Positions 24,342 through 35,770 of a stretch of DNA of 64,000 nucleotides are shown in pieces. The notes under the pieces were generated by a model that was given only the letters and a program-made list of their open reading frames with translations, had not been told where the DNA came from and made no database searches. Position 1 is the first letter of the stretch; each line of letters opens with the position of its first letter. The DNA comes from Gnetum montanum. Lineage: Eukaryota; Streptophyta; Gnetopsida; Gnetales; Gnetaceae. The DNA lies in the NCBI GenBank assembly GCA_015680685.1, contig MNCI01034964.1, positions 196,063-260,062 on the forward strand, given 5' to 3'. The position numbers were made by a program, and so were the translations under genes.

Positions 24342-25092
24342 TAGAGTAGGTTCACTCCAATAATTAAATTACCTTTAGTGCACTAATTCTAGATATTACA
24401 CAATGATAAAAATTCTTGCTAGAAAACAAGAAAACTAGCTATCTTCAATTAAATTAGTAGAAGATTACAATAGGATTCACAAAATTTGGAAGCATCCAAA
24501 ACCTATCACACTCAATTGATATTGCAAAGCATGAGGCTTTACAACCACACAATGGTTGTTCTCAATGTAAGAGAGAACTAATAGAAATGTCTTCCACAAC
24601 TTAGGAATAAGATCTCAAGTCAAAAGTAAAACACAAGAGAATAGAACACATAGACCAACATATGACAAGCTAATCTTGGAGCTATAATCACAAATTGTAC
24701 TCATCTAATGTGCTTACCAACTCTCTCTTGCTTATCTCTCCACTCTTGAAATATTTTCTCTCACTTTCATGCATAGATGAACTCTCCTTAGCATTTGTCA
24801 CTTTAGCATTAACAATGTTGAATTACATTAATATTTATAAGAAACTAGAAGATAAGAACCCTAGAAGCCTTTCCTCAACTTAACTTGAAATTCTCTAGTT
24901 ATTTTCCAAGTCTTCTCACATTCTCCCTAACTATTTCCATCTTGCTTTGGTTGTTTCCATATTCCTTTAGCTATTTTTGAAATTGGAACAAGCATTTCCG
25001 AAATTTTTCTTATTGAAACCATCACATTAAAGCTTTTTCCTTGCCATTTGAGACATCTCTAGCTTTACTAGGACATCTACTATAAAAACCCA
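24342..25092 (-). repeat. 3' LTR of chromovirus D
   Basis: Aligns over 751 bp with 34644-35394, the same length in both copies. Shared landmarks are GGTTCACTCCAATAATTA, GCTAGAAAACAAGAAAACTA, GCAAAGCATGAGGCT, GAGAATAGAACACATAGACC and ATTACATTAATATTTATAA. On the minus strand TTATAAATAT (24831-24840) is the likely TATA box. The 5' LTR continues about 370 bp further into U3, while here chromodomain coding sequence adjoins instead. So this LTR has lost the first part of U3, or the 5' one gained it. Confidence 0.75.
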
Positions 25093-26160
25093 TCTTTCTT
25101 TGGTTGTTTCACATACAACAAGTTTGGTCTCATGGACCCATACAACATCATTAGTAGATTTATCATTCCAATGAATAAAGTATACATGCCTTTTAACTTC
25201 TTGTATTCTAGAAGCTTCGCTCCACTTAAGTACAATCACCATCCTATCCACTAAAGGCCCCTTCAACACATCAATGCTATCCTATATGGTCTTCTCATTA
25301 GCTAGTCCATGATATAGCATAATATTTGAAACATTAAAAACAAAAGACATACCAACATCATTTGGTAAATCAATCTCAAAAGCATTAACATTAATCTTAG
25401 CCTTTCTTTTGAGTGGCCCCATCTTCTTAGCTTTCAATTTAGAGATGTTTAGATCTCTCAATTCTTGTTCAAGTGCACCCAATCCAGGTCACTGATAATA
25501 AGATTAAGCTTCTGCTTACCCTCATCCCTCTTGAGAAATCTATCTTTAGCCTTCTTCTCAATATTTGATTTTACTTATGCATGGAGATCTCTATCTCATG
25601 CAAAAAATTAGCACTAAGTTGAGCTTCAGCATCAAATCTATTTAAAGTGTCCAACATCTTTAGACAAAACCCATAAGTCACCCCAAATAAGCTTTTGCCA
25701 ATAGCAACATGAAAAGCATTATGATAAAAAAAATCAACATTCTTCTTCTTGGTATTAGAAAGCCTCTTACTCATCCTTCCTCTACCATCAAAATCATAAT
25801 GTACATTACCTTCATGCTGTCCATCCATTTCATAGCTGAAACAATCAATTTCATTACTATCAATGTTCATGTTAATATCATTAATGATCTTCTCATAGTA
25901 ACTACTACTATAGCCATATTCATAAAAAAATTATCAATATTAGTTTTTCTATTACCAACCATGGCATAAAAAGTTACATTTCTTTCATCATGCATAACAT
26001 AACTTAAAACTTCATCACAATCACCAAAATGATCATGATGCTCATCGTTACAATGGAATAAACCACTACTAAGTTGAAGTAAAAAACTAGAATCCAACAC
26101 ACTAGATTCTACATAAGAGACATTACTATCATCTACAAGGTAAAGCTCAAACTCACTAAC
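25027..26160 (-). pseudogene. Integrase C-terminus and chromodomain of element D
   Basis: The minus strand, about 25790-25565, reads FFYHNAFHVAIGKSLFGVTYGF and on to FLHEIEISMHK, the post-core integrase region that precedes the tail. FEIDLPNDVGMSFVFNVS (about 25310-25380) is the conserved GPY/F-side end of gypsy integrases. Then 25269-25027 gives RHVYFIHWNDKSTNDVVWVH, a chromodomain core of the V.W.....T....W type, which in active chromoviruses steers integration to marked chromatin. The frame runs about 22 codons into the sequence shared with the 5' LTR before stopping. Upstream (26160-25790) is an acidic, Asp/His-rich stretch of unknown identity. Confidence 0.7.
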
Positions 26161-26180
26161 CTCTTCATGGCTTCTCTTTG

Positions 26181-27375
26181 TGAATCATTCAACTTAGAAA
26201 GGGGGGCAATGAATAAGTTTCCAAAATTAAAACTTCAAGATACAGAGCACACATACCAATTTTAATGTGGTTCCCCAACTTGAAATATTCCACACTCAGA
26301 GGGTATATCACAAGCATACCTTTGGACTTTTTTTCTTTCAAAATGTGGTTCAAAGTCCACAGCCTGTACAATCTTCAAGCCCCACTCCAAAGTGTTATAC
26401 CACAACACCAATCACTCAACCCTAGAAGGTTCCATCAGGCTTAGAAATATGATTTCACGACTTCTATAACCTTTACAATCTTGAGCTCTACTGTAGATTG
26501 TTGTAACATAGCACCAACAACTCAATCCTACAAGATCCTGACAAGCTCAAGCACATCAACCCCATAGGACAAGAAGAATAAGAATTACAAGTGATAATTG
26601 CAACTGAGTTTGCTAATCCTTGTATGTTTAGGTGCAACACACTTTACAATGCCAAAATCATAATACAATGAGGAGCAACAAAGAATACAAAATGATTACA
26701 AAGCTTGCACATTTCCCAATGCACATCAAGTCTTCTTATAGCTATTGTGTTTTTAAATGCATCTTGAAACTTGTGCAATGGCTAGCCAATGATCACTAAT
26801 GATCATGGCAGACATTTTCTTCATGCCTAAGATGTCTTTCTATATTTTTCTTTAATTATGGGAAAGATGTCTTTGTCTAGGAAAGATATTTTTTTCTAAA
26901 ATCTCCATTCTAGGAAGATGTCTTCTTCTAGTGAAAGACATCTTTCTGCATAGGAAAGACATCTCTTGGTTTTGAGAAATGTCTTTCTGGGTCTTCTTCA
27001 ATTCTAGAAAGACATCTACTATTTTTGGAAGATGTCTCTTCTATAGGGGCCAAAAATAAAATTGCTCATTTTTATGCTGGAAGCCTCTAGATGCCTCCAA
27101 ATAAGTCCCCATAGACCTTATAACCTTCTAAGCTCATCAAAATGAGCCAAAAACACTTCAAAACATGCCAAAATAGCCAAGAATCTTACTCAACAAAAAA
27201 AAAGACACATTTAGCTTGAAATCTTCATATTTTTCCATGCTCCCTTGAGGCCTTGTCATCCTAACTTTGGTTATGAGTCTTTGAGTCATTCGCTCTTGCT
27301 CCTATAAATACAATAAGCACACAAACATCCTTGTACTCCATTTTTCCTTAATGTTTTGACATACCAAAAGGTCCA
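26181..27375 (-). repeat. 3' LTR of copia element E
   Basis: Direct-repeat partner of 30786-32086. Both copies start on the minus strand near TGGACCTTTTGG/TGAACTTTTGG and end near AATGATTCA/AATGATCCA. The U3 (26820-27050) carries at least seven AGATGTCT or AGACATCT words, for example near 26828, 26862, 26926, 26937, 26957, 27008 and 27030. CTATAAATACAATAAGC-type sequence near 27302 is on the plus strand and is not used as promoter evidence. Confidence 0.8.
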
Positions 27376-29250
27376 AAATATTCCCCATTTTGGTAATGTC
27401 CAAAATTTAAGAAAATGGATTAGTATTTATCACAATATCATAAGACATAAGCTACTTCTCCCCCTTTTTGGACATGACCAAAAAGGATGATGCATGTAAA
27501 CCTGGCTCTTAAAGATATATCATAAAAGAGCAACATCATATAATATGCATAATTAACATCATATCATAATCCTATAGAGCTAAAAAACATTGTGCTAAGA
27601 AAGAATATTAATGAAAGAGTACACATCTCTTAGCACTAATTTCCATGAAGAGATGTCCCTTATCTATTTACAAAGTTAAAAATTAGCTAATCCAAGCCTT
27701 TCAATTGATATTCAAGAATATTTAAAAAACCTTAAAGCTTGAAGTAACATATAATCCTTGAAGATCAAGTAACTTATCTCTAAACTAGAAAACCATTACT
27801 AGTAAATATTACATCATTCTTTAAATATTCAATATTCTCCTTCTTTTTAAAACATTAGCAAAAGAATAAGGCATAGAAATTTTTATGATAGGGAGAGTAT
27901 ATGCATAAGAAAGAATAAAGCAATACAACTTTATAAACATCTATGTATCTTGTGATTTGTAACCAGCCATGCTAGTTTAAATACTTGAACCATGAAGTAT
28001 ATCTCAAGGAAAAATGTTTAAAGGATGTTTTGATCAAAGCATACTTTTACCTTTGATACTTTACCAAAAAAAAAAAGAGTAATCATTTTCTTGCTCATCT
28101 TATTGTCTAAATGTCTATTTGTCAAAGTATCAAAAGACTCCCCCTACATTGATGGTCTATGGATGATAATTGCTATTGAGGTACATGCTTCCCTTGCATA
28201 CTTGCATGTCTTTATTTTTAGTCTTATTGATCATAATGCATCTATTGTAAAGAGATTTGTATTCTCCCTTGAGCATTTTAGAATCTTCATAAAATTCTAA
28301 GATCAAGTGTAAAACCTAAGGTCACTCATTAGTGACTCCTTTCAAAAAAGGAAGTTGAAAATATTTTTAATGTTTATTGCAAGAAATTTCCTCCTAGACA
28401 ATTAATTAGAAATATCTATTTTTATGGAAAGTCACTATAGTCTTCAACTTTTTTGATGCATCTATTTGTTGAAACATCCATTAAAATCCATACAAGATGA
28501 CTTAGAAAAAATAGTAGATGTCTTGCCTGAGAATAGAGATATTAGATTAGATGTCTACTTCCTAAGAGAGATGTCTCCTATCAAAATGAGACATCTCAAA
28601 TGCAGGTAAGACATTTGACTGTTAGAGTAGACATCTATCCTACCATGGCCAAAAATAAAGATGCTTGTTTTGAGGTTAGGAACCTATAAACATGTTCAAA
28701 CAAGTTACTATAGTCCTTGAAAACCTTTAGACTTGTCCAAATATGTCTAAAATACCCCAAAACATGGCACAACACCTTGAAACATAAGAAAACATCCATA
28801 CACATCATAAATATTTTAAAGGCAATTGAACTTTATAATCTCAAAAGGAAGAAACAATGCCAAATCATATGGGATAGAACAAATATTTAGAAAAGGACTT
28901 TAATCCACTAGAGATCAATGCATTCTAGTTAAGAGACCAAAACATGATTTATTAATAAAAACTTTAAAAATAGCATAAATAATCAACATATTATAGTTCA
29001 ACAATCTTTCAAGATTAAGTCAAAATTTCTTTTGGATTTTCAATGATTTAAAATAACTTTGATTCAATCATAAACTAATCTATTCTAATCAAGTCAAGAT
29101 ATAATGATTATAACTATACTTATCATTACTTACCTTGCTTGCAATTGAGAATAAAGGTGCATAAAGTGCTAGAGAATGAGATTCCTCTTTCGAGGTTTCT
29201 CTTCTTGCACAAACTTCTTCAATTTTCAAGGCTTGGCTCCTTTTCACAAA
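27376..29250 (-). other. E internal 3' region with polypurine tracts and a third AGATGTCT block
   Basis: On the minus strand CCAAAATGGGGAA (27381-27393) abuts the LTR and is the likely plus-strand primer. AAAAAGGGGGAG lies at 27457-27471. Between 28420 and 28830 a further block has AGATGTCT/AGACATCT words near 28512, 28549, 28564, 28582 and 28628, followed by the same CCAAAAATAAA-GATGCTTGTTTT and AAACATGGCAC-type tail as in the E LTRs. It is probably a truncated extra LTR fragment. No protein domain is visible. Confidence 0.5.
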
Positions 29251-29299
29251 TTGGCTAGATAATATATTCTCATTCTTAGGTTCTTTCCTCTTGACTCTC

Positions 29300-30290
29300 C
29301 AAAATTTTCAAACTTCCTCATTCTTGTGAGTTGTCAAATCTTTCTTGAATCCTCTTTGATTTGTTTTCATATCATTTCTAGGCATATTCAAATAAGACCA
29401 AGGAGTCCTATGATATGACCAAGTGTTCATGTGATAATATTTTAAATTGCACTTCCATTTCTTATGTCCAAATTTATGACAATAATAACATCTCACCTTC
29501 CTATAGTAGTAAAAATGATCATACCTTGGAGCTACTCTTGGTTGAGATGTAGTGCTTATTGATTCTTCATTCTTTGGAGTGACCTTTGGTTAAGATAGGG
29601 TTGGTGTAGATGCTTCCTCTTGCATACAACATTTGAGTCCACTCTTATCATGTGGACTTTTTCCTTGTCCAAGAACCATCTGAAGGAACTCTTTTCCCTT
29701 GACTAGCCTTTCATTCACAAGTTTTGCATCTGCAAGTTCTTCCTTGATTTGCTCATAAGATTGGGTTAGCTCTTTATTCTCAACCCTAAGGTTTGATATT
29801 TCTTTTGTAATATTAGAAATTGTTAAATTTAATGAAGAAATATCTTGATCCTTAATTTTTACATGCTTAGTTACTTTACACAAAGACTTTCCAACTTACA
29901 CAATAGATAATACTTTTCTTCCTCATTCTAAAATTGATCATCATCATCAGAAAGGCCAACCTCATCATCTATGAGAGCCATATAGATGATATGAAAATAC
30001 TTTGAGGTGCAACCTACCTCTTCCTTGCCTTGGTTTCCATCATCCTAGCTGGTGAAAAAATTGTTTACATTTTTATCTTCTTGAGTTGATGCATCTTCAT
30101 CATCCCAGCTTGTATGAATGTTACTTATTCTTGTTTCTTCACTATACTCTTTGTCTTGAAACAAATAAGCATTGGGGCATTTGAAGGTCAAATGACCTCT
30201 CCCACCACATGTCCAATATTCTATAGAGGAAAGATAAAAATTAGAATTTGAAATATTTTTACCTCTTTCCATACATCTTTCTCTATTTTT
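29300..30290 (-). pseudogene. Copia gag remnant of element E with two zinc knuckles
   Basis: The nucleocapsid part of a copia gag. The first knuckle (about 30165-30210) reads TCGGRGHLTFKCP with the first Cys replaced by Tyr. An acidic stretch follows, then a coiled-coil helix in 29883-29590 (Lys/Glu/Leu-rich, NLRVENKELTQSYEQIKEEL) ending GKSPHDKSGLKCC. The second knuckle, CYYCHKFGHKKWKC at 29449-29490, keeps CX2CX4HX4C, and an Asn/Arg-rich tail follows. This matches the long gag of Sirevirus-like copia elements. At least two in-frame stops separate the pieces. Confidence 0.7.
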
Positions 30291-30769
30291 GAATTAATTA
30301 GATCGATTTTCTTGTAAGAAATTTCTTAAATATCCATCTATTTTCTTTTGATATTTGGACAAAGAGTTCTTGTTCATCTATTTAATCACAAAGGTTAGTT
30401 TTTGAACCTCAGCCTTAAGGTTCGAGTTTTCATTCTTGAGATAAGAACATTCATCATTAAGAAATGTAATTTTCATTTCCTTAACATGCAAAGCATCTTT
30501 TGTCTCAATGCATAAATTTTGAAAACAAAGAATCTCATTGCAAAATATTTCATACCTTTCATCAATATCACAAATACTATTAAGCTTGCAATAGTAGATA
30601 CTTTTATTTCTAAATAGAATGAAAGATTTACCTTTCTAGTAGATATGATATAGAGATTGGATACAATAGTTGATAAAGATAATTAGTCTCCTTGACTAGT
30701 TATATCTTGTGTTGAAAGACCCTTCCATTGTTCACTCTTGGAGATTGATGAAGAGCATCAGAGTACCAA

Positions 30770-30781
30770 GCTTTGATAGCA
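30770..30781 (-). other. Primer-binding site of copia element E
   Basis: Minus-strand TGCTATCAAAGC, four bases inside the 5' LTR, matches the tRNA-iMet-type site TGGTATCAGAGC at ten of twelve positions and is followed by TTGGTACTCTGATGC. Confidence 0.6.
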
Positions 30782-30785
30782 CCTA

Positions 30786-32086
30786 TGGATCATTGAACTT
30801 AGAAAGGGGTGGGGGGTGGGCAATGAATAAGTTTTCCAAATTAAAACTTAAAGATACAAAGCACACACAACAATTTTAAGGTGTTTATCTAACTTGGGTA
30901 GTCCACACTTAGAGGGTAAATCACAAGCACACCTCTGGACATTTTTGCTCTCAAAATGTGGTTGAAGGGTTCACATCCTACATAGTCTTCAAGCCTTGCT
31001 CTAGAGTGCTGTATCACAGCACTAGTCACTCAACCCTACAAGATCTCATTAGGCTTGGAAATGTGATTTTAAAGGCTTTCACAACCTTTACAATATTGAG
31101 CTCCACATAATAGTGTTATACCACAAAAAAAAAAAAAAACAAGTCAATCCCATAGGATCTCGACAAGCTCAAACACATAAACCCAATAGGACTAGAAGAA
31201 CAAGGATTAAAGAGATAATTGCAACTCACTTTGTTGATCCTTGTACATTTAGGTACAATACACTTTACAATGCCAGAATGATTATACAATGATGAAAAAA
31301 AGAGAATACAAATTATTACAAAATGATTGTACAATGATTACAAATAATCTTCCACATTTTCTAATGCACATCAAGTCTTCTTATAGTTTCCATGTTTCTA
31401 AATCCATCTCAAAACTTGTGCAATAGCTAGCCAACGGTCACTAACAGTTATAGAGGATGTCTTCTTCATGCTTGAAATATATTTTTGTATTTCCATTCAA
31501 TTTTGGAAAGACATATTTATCTAGGAAATATTTCTTTCTAAAATCTCCACTATGGGAAGACGTCTTTATCTAGGAAAGGCGTCTTTCCAAAATATCCATT
31601 TTGGGAAGATGTCTTCTTCTAGTGAAAGAAATATTTTTGCATAGGGGAGACATCTATTGTTTTTGAGAGATGTCATTATAGGTCTTCTTCAATTTTTACA
31701 ATACTTATACTATTTTTGAAAGATGTCTTTGAAAAGACATCTATTCTATAAGGGCCAAAAATGAAACTACTTGTTTTGATTATAGGATCCTTTGGATGCC
31801 TCCAAACAAGTCCCCATAGATCTTTTAACCTCCTATACTTATCAAAATGAGCCATAAACACTCTAAAACATGCCATAACAACCAAGAATATTCCTCAACA
31901 AAAATCAACAAAAATAGATATATTTATCTTGAAATCTTCATATTCATCCATGCTCTCTTGAGCCCCTATGATCTTGAGTTTGCTTGTGAGTCCTTTAGTC
32001 CTTTACTCTTGCTCCTATAAACACAAAAATCATACAAACATCCTTATAATCCATTTTCTTTAACATTTTGACATACCAAAAGTTCA
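30786..32086 (-). repeat. 5' LTR of copia element E
   Basis: Aligns with 26181-27375 throughout. It includes the AGATGTCT/AGACATCT-rich U3 and one uneroded palindrome AGACGTCT at 31558-31565, plus AGGCGTCT at 31577-31584. A 16-base A run occurs near 31122-31138. Divergence from the 3' copy is visible in most 20-base windows, so the insertion is old. Confidence 0.8.
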
Positions 32087-32229
32087 AAACTTTTATTCAT
32101 ATTTGGTTCAACTTAATCTTTAACATGTGGCTATCTAATCTTATCAAAGCTTGCAGCTTCAAGATTCTACATATGGGTCTCCAAGTTTAATGGTTTCTCA
32201 TCTTTCAAAGAAATAATTAATAGCTACTA

Positions 32230-33425
32230 CAACCTAGTTTGGAGGTACCAACTCAAAAGGTAAATCCTCTACCATGGCTTGAAAATCATATTCATCATCC
32301 ATGAAATTATTATTCCACATACCTTTGCTAGAAGAATCCCCTCTCTTACATGAGATAGCCTCAACTTGGCAAAGAATCTTCTTTCCCTTGCCATAAATTC
32401 TATAATAACTACATAAAGAATGAGTATCATACCTTCCAGTGATTCTTTGAATCCTTTGTGAAGAAGTCCCTTGATCCTTGACACTCCTTTGGCCTTGAAC
32501 CTTCACCTCCCATAACTTGTTAGGTAAGAACTCTTCTTGGTTAGTTGCATACATCACCTTGAATTGTGAAAATTTCTTGATCTCTTTGATAAAGCTCTTG
32601 GTCCCCTCTTCTAAAACTTTTGAGTATTAAGCACTCCCTTCCTAAACAAGAGATTCTTGAGAACTCCTTTTCTCATTGATCTCTACTTCACCAAACCTTT
32701 CATCTTCCTTCTTAAACAACTTGAAAACTTTTTTCTTTAAGCCTAGCATACCTATAGGAATTTCAACCTACAAATCATCATGGGTAGCAGCAACTATTAT
32801 CATAACAATAAAACCAAAACTAGTTTTATCATGTTACTTAGTATATTTCTTCTTTCCTAGATCAATTAAGAAAGCATTAAGTGAGCTTTGCTACCTCACT
32901 TATTCAGGTATCATAGGAATCAAATCATGCATTCCATCAGTTCTAACAACATTTCATACATTTATTGCTCCATAAAACTAACCACCATTATCTAAATTCC
33001 AAGGTATACTACGAGTTACATTAGCACAATCTATTGGAAGCACATCATACTTCACAACATCATGAAAACTTCCAATTTTAAATTTTAAAGTGCATTGTTC
33101 TCTCAACTCTTAGGAAAAATATTTAGACAACTAATTCATATTATAGGGTCTTGGATGAGGATTAGTTACTAAATCCAATCTAACAGTTTCCCTATAAGAA
33201 ATAGCATTTTCTTGGTTTCCTCTATTAATTAAAACATGAATCCATTCCCCACTAAGCAAAAAACTAGCCTTGATTTGGAACAACAATTTTCTATTAGGAT
33301 GATCTCCTCTATTGACATTCCTCATGAATGCACAAGAATTTAATTTAGAAACATCCTCTATCTTTGGAGCATTAGGATTACGTCTTTGAAGAGATTGGCT
33401 TGATGTCTCCACCACCTTTATGGTT
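32230..33425 (-). pseudogene. Protease region remnant of element D
   Basis: Minus-strand 33415-33131 reads LNSCAFMRNVNRGDHPNRKL, LLSGEWIHVLINRGNQENAI and ETVRLDLVTNPHPRPY. This corresponds to the gypsy segment from the end of gag into the aspartic protease, with the catalytic triad region worn to INRG and an expected VTKPHPRPY-like stretch. Further on, DVLPIDCANVTR and IPWNLDN (about 32985-33045) match the later D..PMD...LLGRPWQ.D block. 32557-32234 continues as linker. Copia E begins just below. Stops are frequent. Confidence 0.7.
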
Positions 33426-33429
33426 TACA

Positions 33430-34600
33430 AATATTTTCCCTTGGCTACCTTGTGAAGTGGACATTTCCATTGCTTGTGTCCCCATTCTCGACATTTGAAG
33501 CATTATATTTTTGATGATTTTCTACGTTAATCCTTGCATCCCTTTCCTTCATTCACTTTGGATTTTTCCTTTTCATTAACTCCTTCAATATTCTCATCTT
33601 GGTTGCCCTTCTATTTTTAGATTTTTATTTGGATCCCTTCTCCTTCCCCTTAGAAGTTTGTTTGCTTCTATTTTCAAATCCACCTAATTTCTTCTCAGCC
33701 TTGAGTATCAAATCATAAACCTCATTATGAGTTTGTGGCTCATAAAAGGACAACTTCTTCTAATACATTATTTTGAAACCTCCTAAAAAGATTGAAGCTT
33801 ATTCATACTCCTCCCATTTTACCTTAGCTTGATGGAATAGATTACAAAATTCAATGTAGGATTCTTTGACATACTTGTTACCTTGCATTAGGAATTTCAA
33901 CTTCTTAAGGATTTCTTGTCTTTGACGAGACTGTTCAAGTTTTCTTTGAAACCTATATTTTATCATATCCCAATCTTTGATAGTTTGACTATTTCATCTT
34001 TTGTAATCTTGGGACTTCTTTTTCCACTAAGTAGAAGCCATACCTTCCAATTTAAATTCAATAATAGATACCCTCAAGTTATTCGGTACCTCTTCCAACT
34101 AAAAATGCTTCTCAAGTTCTTTCAACCAAATGCAAAACATTGGTGCCATGTACACCATTAAAAGTCTTCAACTCTATGTATGGAAGTCTTGAAGCATTTT
34201 TCAACACTCTCACAAGCCTTGTCTCATCTTTTCATCAAGCTTACTTGAATATGTATTGAACACTAATGGAGTCCTTGGAGTTCTCATTTGAGGAATAGGC
34301 TTCCCTACCATTGGAATTATTGAATAATGGTTTCCTACATTCTCATAGCTGGATTGTCTTTCCTCTTCATCTACTTCATCTCCAGCTAGCTATGAAACAT
34401 ATTTATCTAAACATAGCTACTATTCACCTCTGTGTGTCGAAATATGACTATGACTAGCATGTTTATCCACCTTTGCATTGATTTCATCAAATTGAGTGAT
34501 CATCATCTTGAAGGAAAAATTCATGCTCTACATGTCCTCATTTAGAACTTACACCTATCTCTTCTTGGATGCCATCTAAAATTGACAAAATTCTTGACCA
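33430..34600 (-). pseudogene. Gag remnant of chromovirus D with intact CCHC knuckle
   Basis: Minus-strand gag with HNEVYDLILKAEKKLGGFEN near 33660-33720, a capsid-like stretch with YVKESYIEFCNLFHQAKVKW near 33830-33890, a Lys-rich linker, and CFKCREWGHKQWKC at 33462-33503, an intact CX2CX4HX4C knuckle. It lies directly after the primer-binding site. Frame changes and stops are present, so it is not functional. Confidence 0.75.
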
Positions 34601-34624
34601 ATTTTTAAGCAACAATAAAGCTAA

Positions 34625-34636
34625 GCTTTAATACCA
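34625..34636 (-). other. Primer-binding site of chromovirus D
   Basis: Minus-strand TGGTATTAAAGC, followed by TTAGC, differs from the tRNA-iMet-complementary TGGTATCAGAGC by two transitions. It starts seven bases after the LTR end. Confidence 0.7.
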
Positions 34637-34643
34637 ATAACTC

Positions 34644-35768
34644 TAGAGCAGGTTCACTCCAATAATTATATCATCTTCAATGCACTAAATCTAGATATTG
34701 TGCAAAGATAAAATGTTTTGCTAGAAAACAAGAAAACTAGCTATCTTTAGTTAAATTATTAGAAGATTACAACAGGATTCACAAAAGCCACAAGCATCCA
34801 AAACCTATAACATTCAACCAATATTGCAAAGCATGAGGCTCTACAACCACACAATGGTTATTCTCAATGTAAGACACAACCAATAGAAATCTATTCCAAA
34901 ACCTAGGATCAAGATCTCAAGTCACAAGTAAGATACAAGAGAATAGAACACATAGACCAACACACCACAAGCTGATCTTAGAGCTACGATTGCCAATTAC
35001 ACTCACCTAATGTGCTTATCCATTCTCTCTTGCTCAACTCTCCACTCTTGAAATCTTTTCTCTTACTTTCATGCATATATGCACTCTCCTTGGCATCTGA
35101 CACTTTGGCCTTAACAATGATAAATTACATTAATATTTATAAGCAACCAAAAGATAAGAACCTTAGAAACCTTTTCTTAACTCAAATTGAGGTTCTCTAG
35201 CTATTTTTCCAAGTCTTCTCACCTTCTTCCTAGTTATTTCCATCTTTCTTTGGCTATTTCCATCTTACTTTGGTTATTTCCCAAATTGGAATAGGTATTC
35301 TCCAAAGTTTTCCCATGAAAACCACTACATTGAAGCTTTTTCCTCATCATTTGAGACATGTTTGCTTTGCTAGAATGTTTATTACAAAAACTTAGCTCTC
35401 AAGTGAGACATGTACTATTTTCTTAAGATGTCTCATATGGTCCTAAGACATCTCAATTTATGATGAGATGTCTCAACTAAGACATCTCACCTATAGGTGC
35501 CAAATACAAAAATGCTCATTTTGATGCCTCGAACCTCAAAATGCCTCCAAAAAAGTCCCCATAGATCCTAGAATCCCCTAGACTTATCAAAATGATCCCA
35601 AAGCACCTTGAAACATGCCAAAACATCTAGGAATCATCATCAAAAAAATTAATAAAAGAAGACACATAAAAATAGGACACACATATCTAGCTCTTCTTTA
35701 AGTGTGAAACCTACAAAAATAACTTGTAGGACAAAGCATAAGGAAATTAGAAGAGATGTTTCTACACA
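34644..35768 (-). repeat. 5' LTR of chromovirus D, including AGATGTCT-rich U3
   Basis: 34644-35394 matches the 3' LTR. 35395-35768 has no counterpart there but carries AGATGTCT/AGACATCT words near 35429, 35447, 35464 and 35479, then the stretch CTATAGGTGCCAAATACAAA ... CCCCATAGATCC ... CTTGAAACATGCCAAAACAT, which aligns with the U3 of copia E. The upper limit near 35768-35770 is set by the empty-site comparison with repeat R. The U3 part is therefore either native to D or a captured E-like fragment. Confidence 0.55.
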
Positions 35769-35770
35769 AA

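Larger units (their letters stand above)
26181..32086 (-). mobile_element. Ty1/copia element E nested in D
   Basis: A pair of long LTRs (26181-27375 and 30786-32086, minus orientation) encloses a gag remnant with two zinc knuckles, a primer site next to the 5' LTR and polypurine tracts before the 3' LTR. Protease, integrase and RT are absent, so it is a large-deletion derivative. Gag layout (knuckle, acidic coiled coil, second knuckle) and AAAAAGGGGGAG near the 3' LTR suggest a Sirevirus-like copia. D coding sequence flanks both sides. I found no matching target duplication. Confidence 0.7.
24342..35770 (-). mobile_element. Chromovirus (Ty3/gypsy) element D, with nested copia E
   Basis: A minus-strand element with LTR-related ends at 34644-35768 (5') and 24342-25092 (3'). 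It has a tRNA-iMet-type primer site, a gag with one intact CCHC knuckle, protease, the C-terminal half of integrase and a chromodomain. RT, RNase H and the integrase N-terminus are missing; their place is taken by copia element E (26181-32086). Empty-site comparison with repeat R supports the outer limits. The chromodomain and the tRNA-iMet primer mark it as a chromovirus. Confidence 0.75.

Noticed and set aside
28091-28300. 69-codon plus-strand frame
   Set aside because: It lies in the non-coding 3' region of the minus-strand copia E; no motif and antisense to the element.
31122-31138. A-run as a LINE or processed-pseudogene tail
   Set aside because: It lies inside the copia E 5' LTR and is absent from the 3' copy; a simple-sequence expansion explains it.
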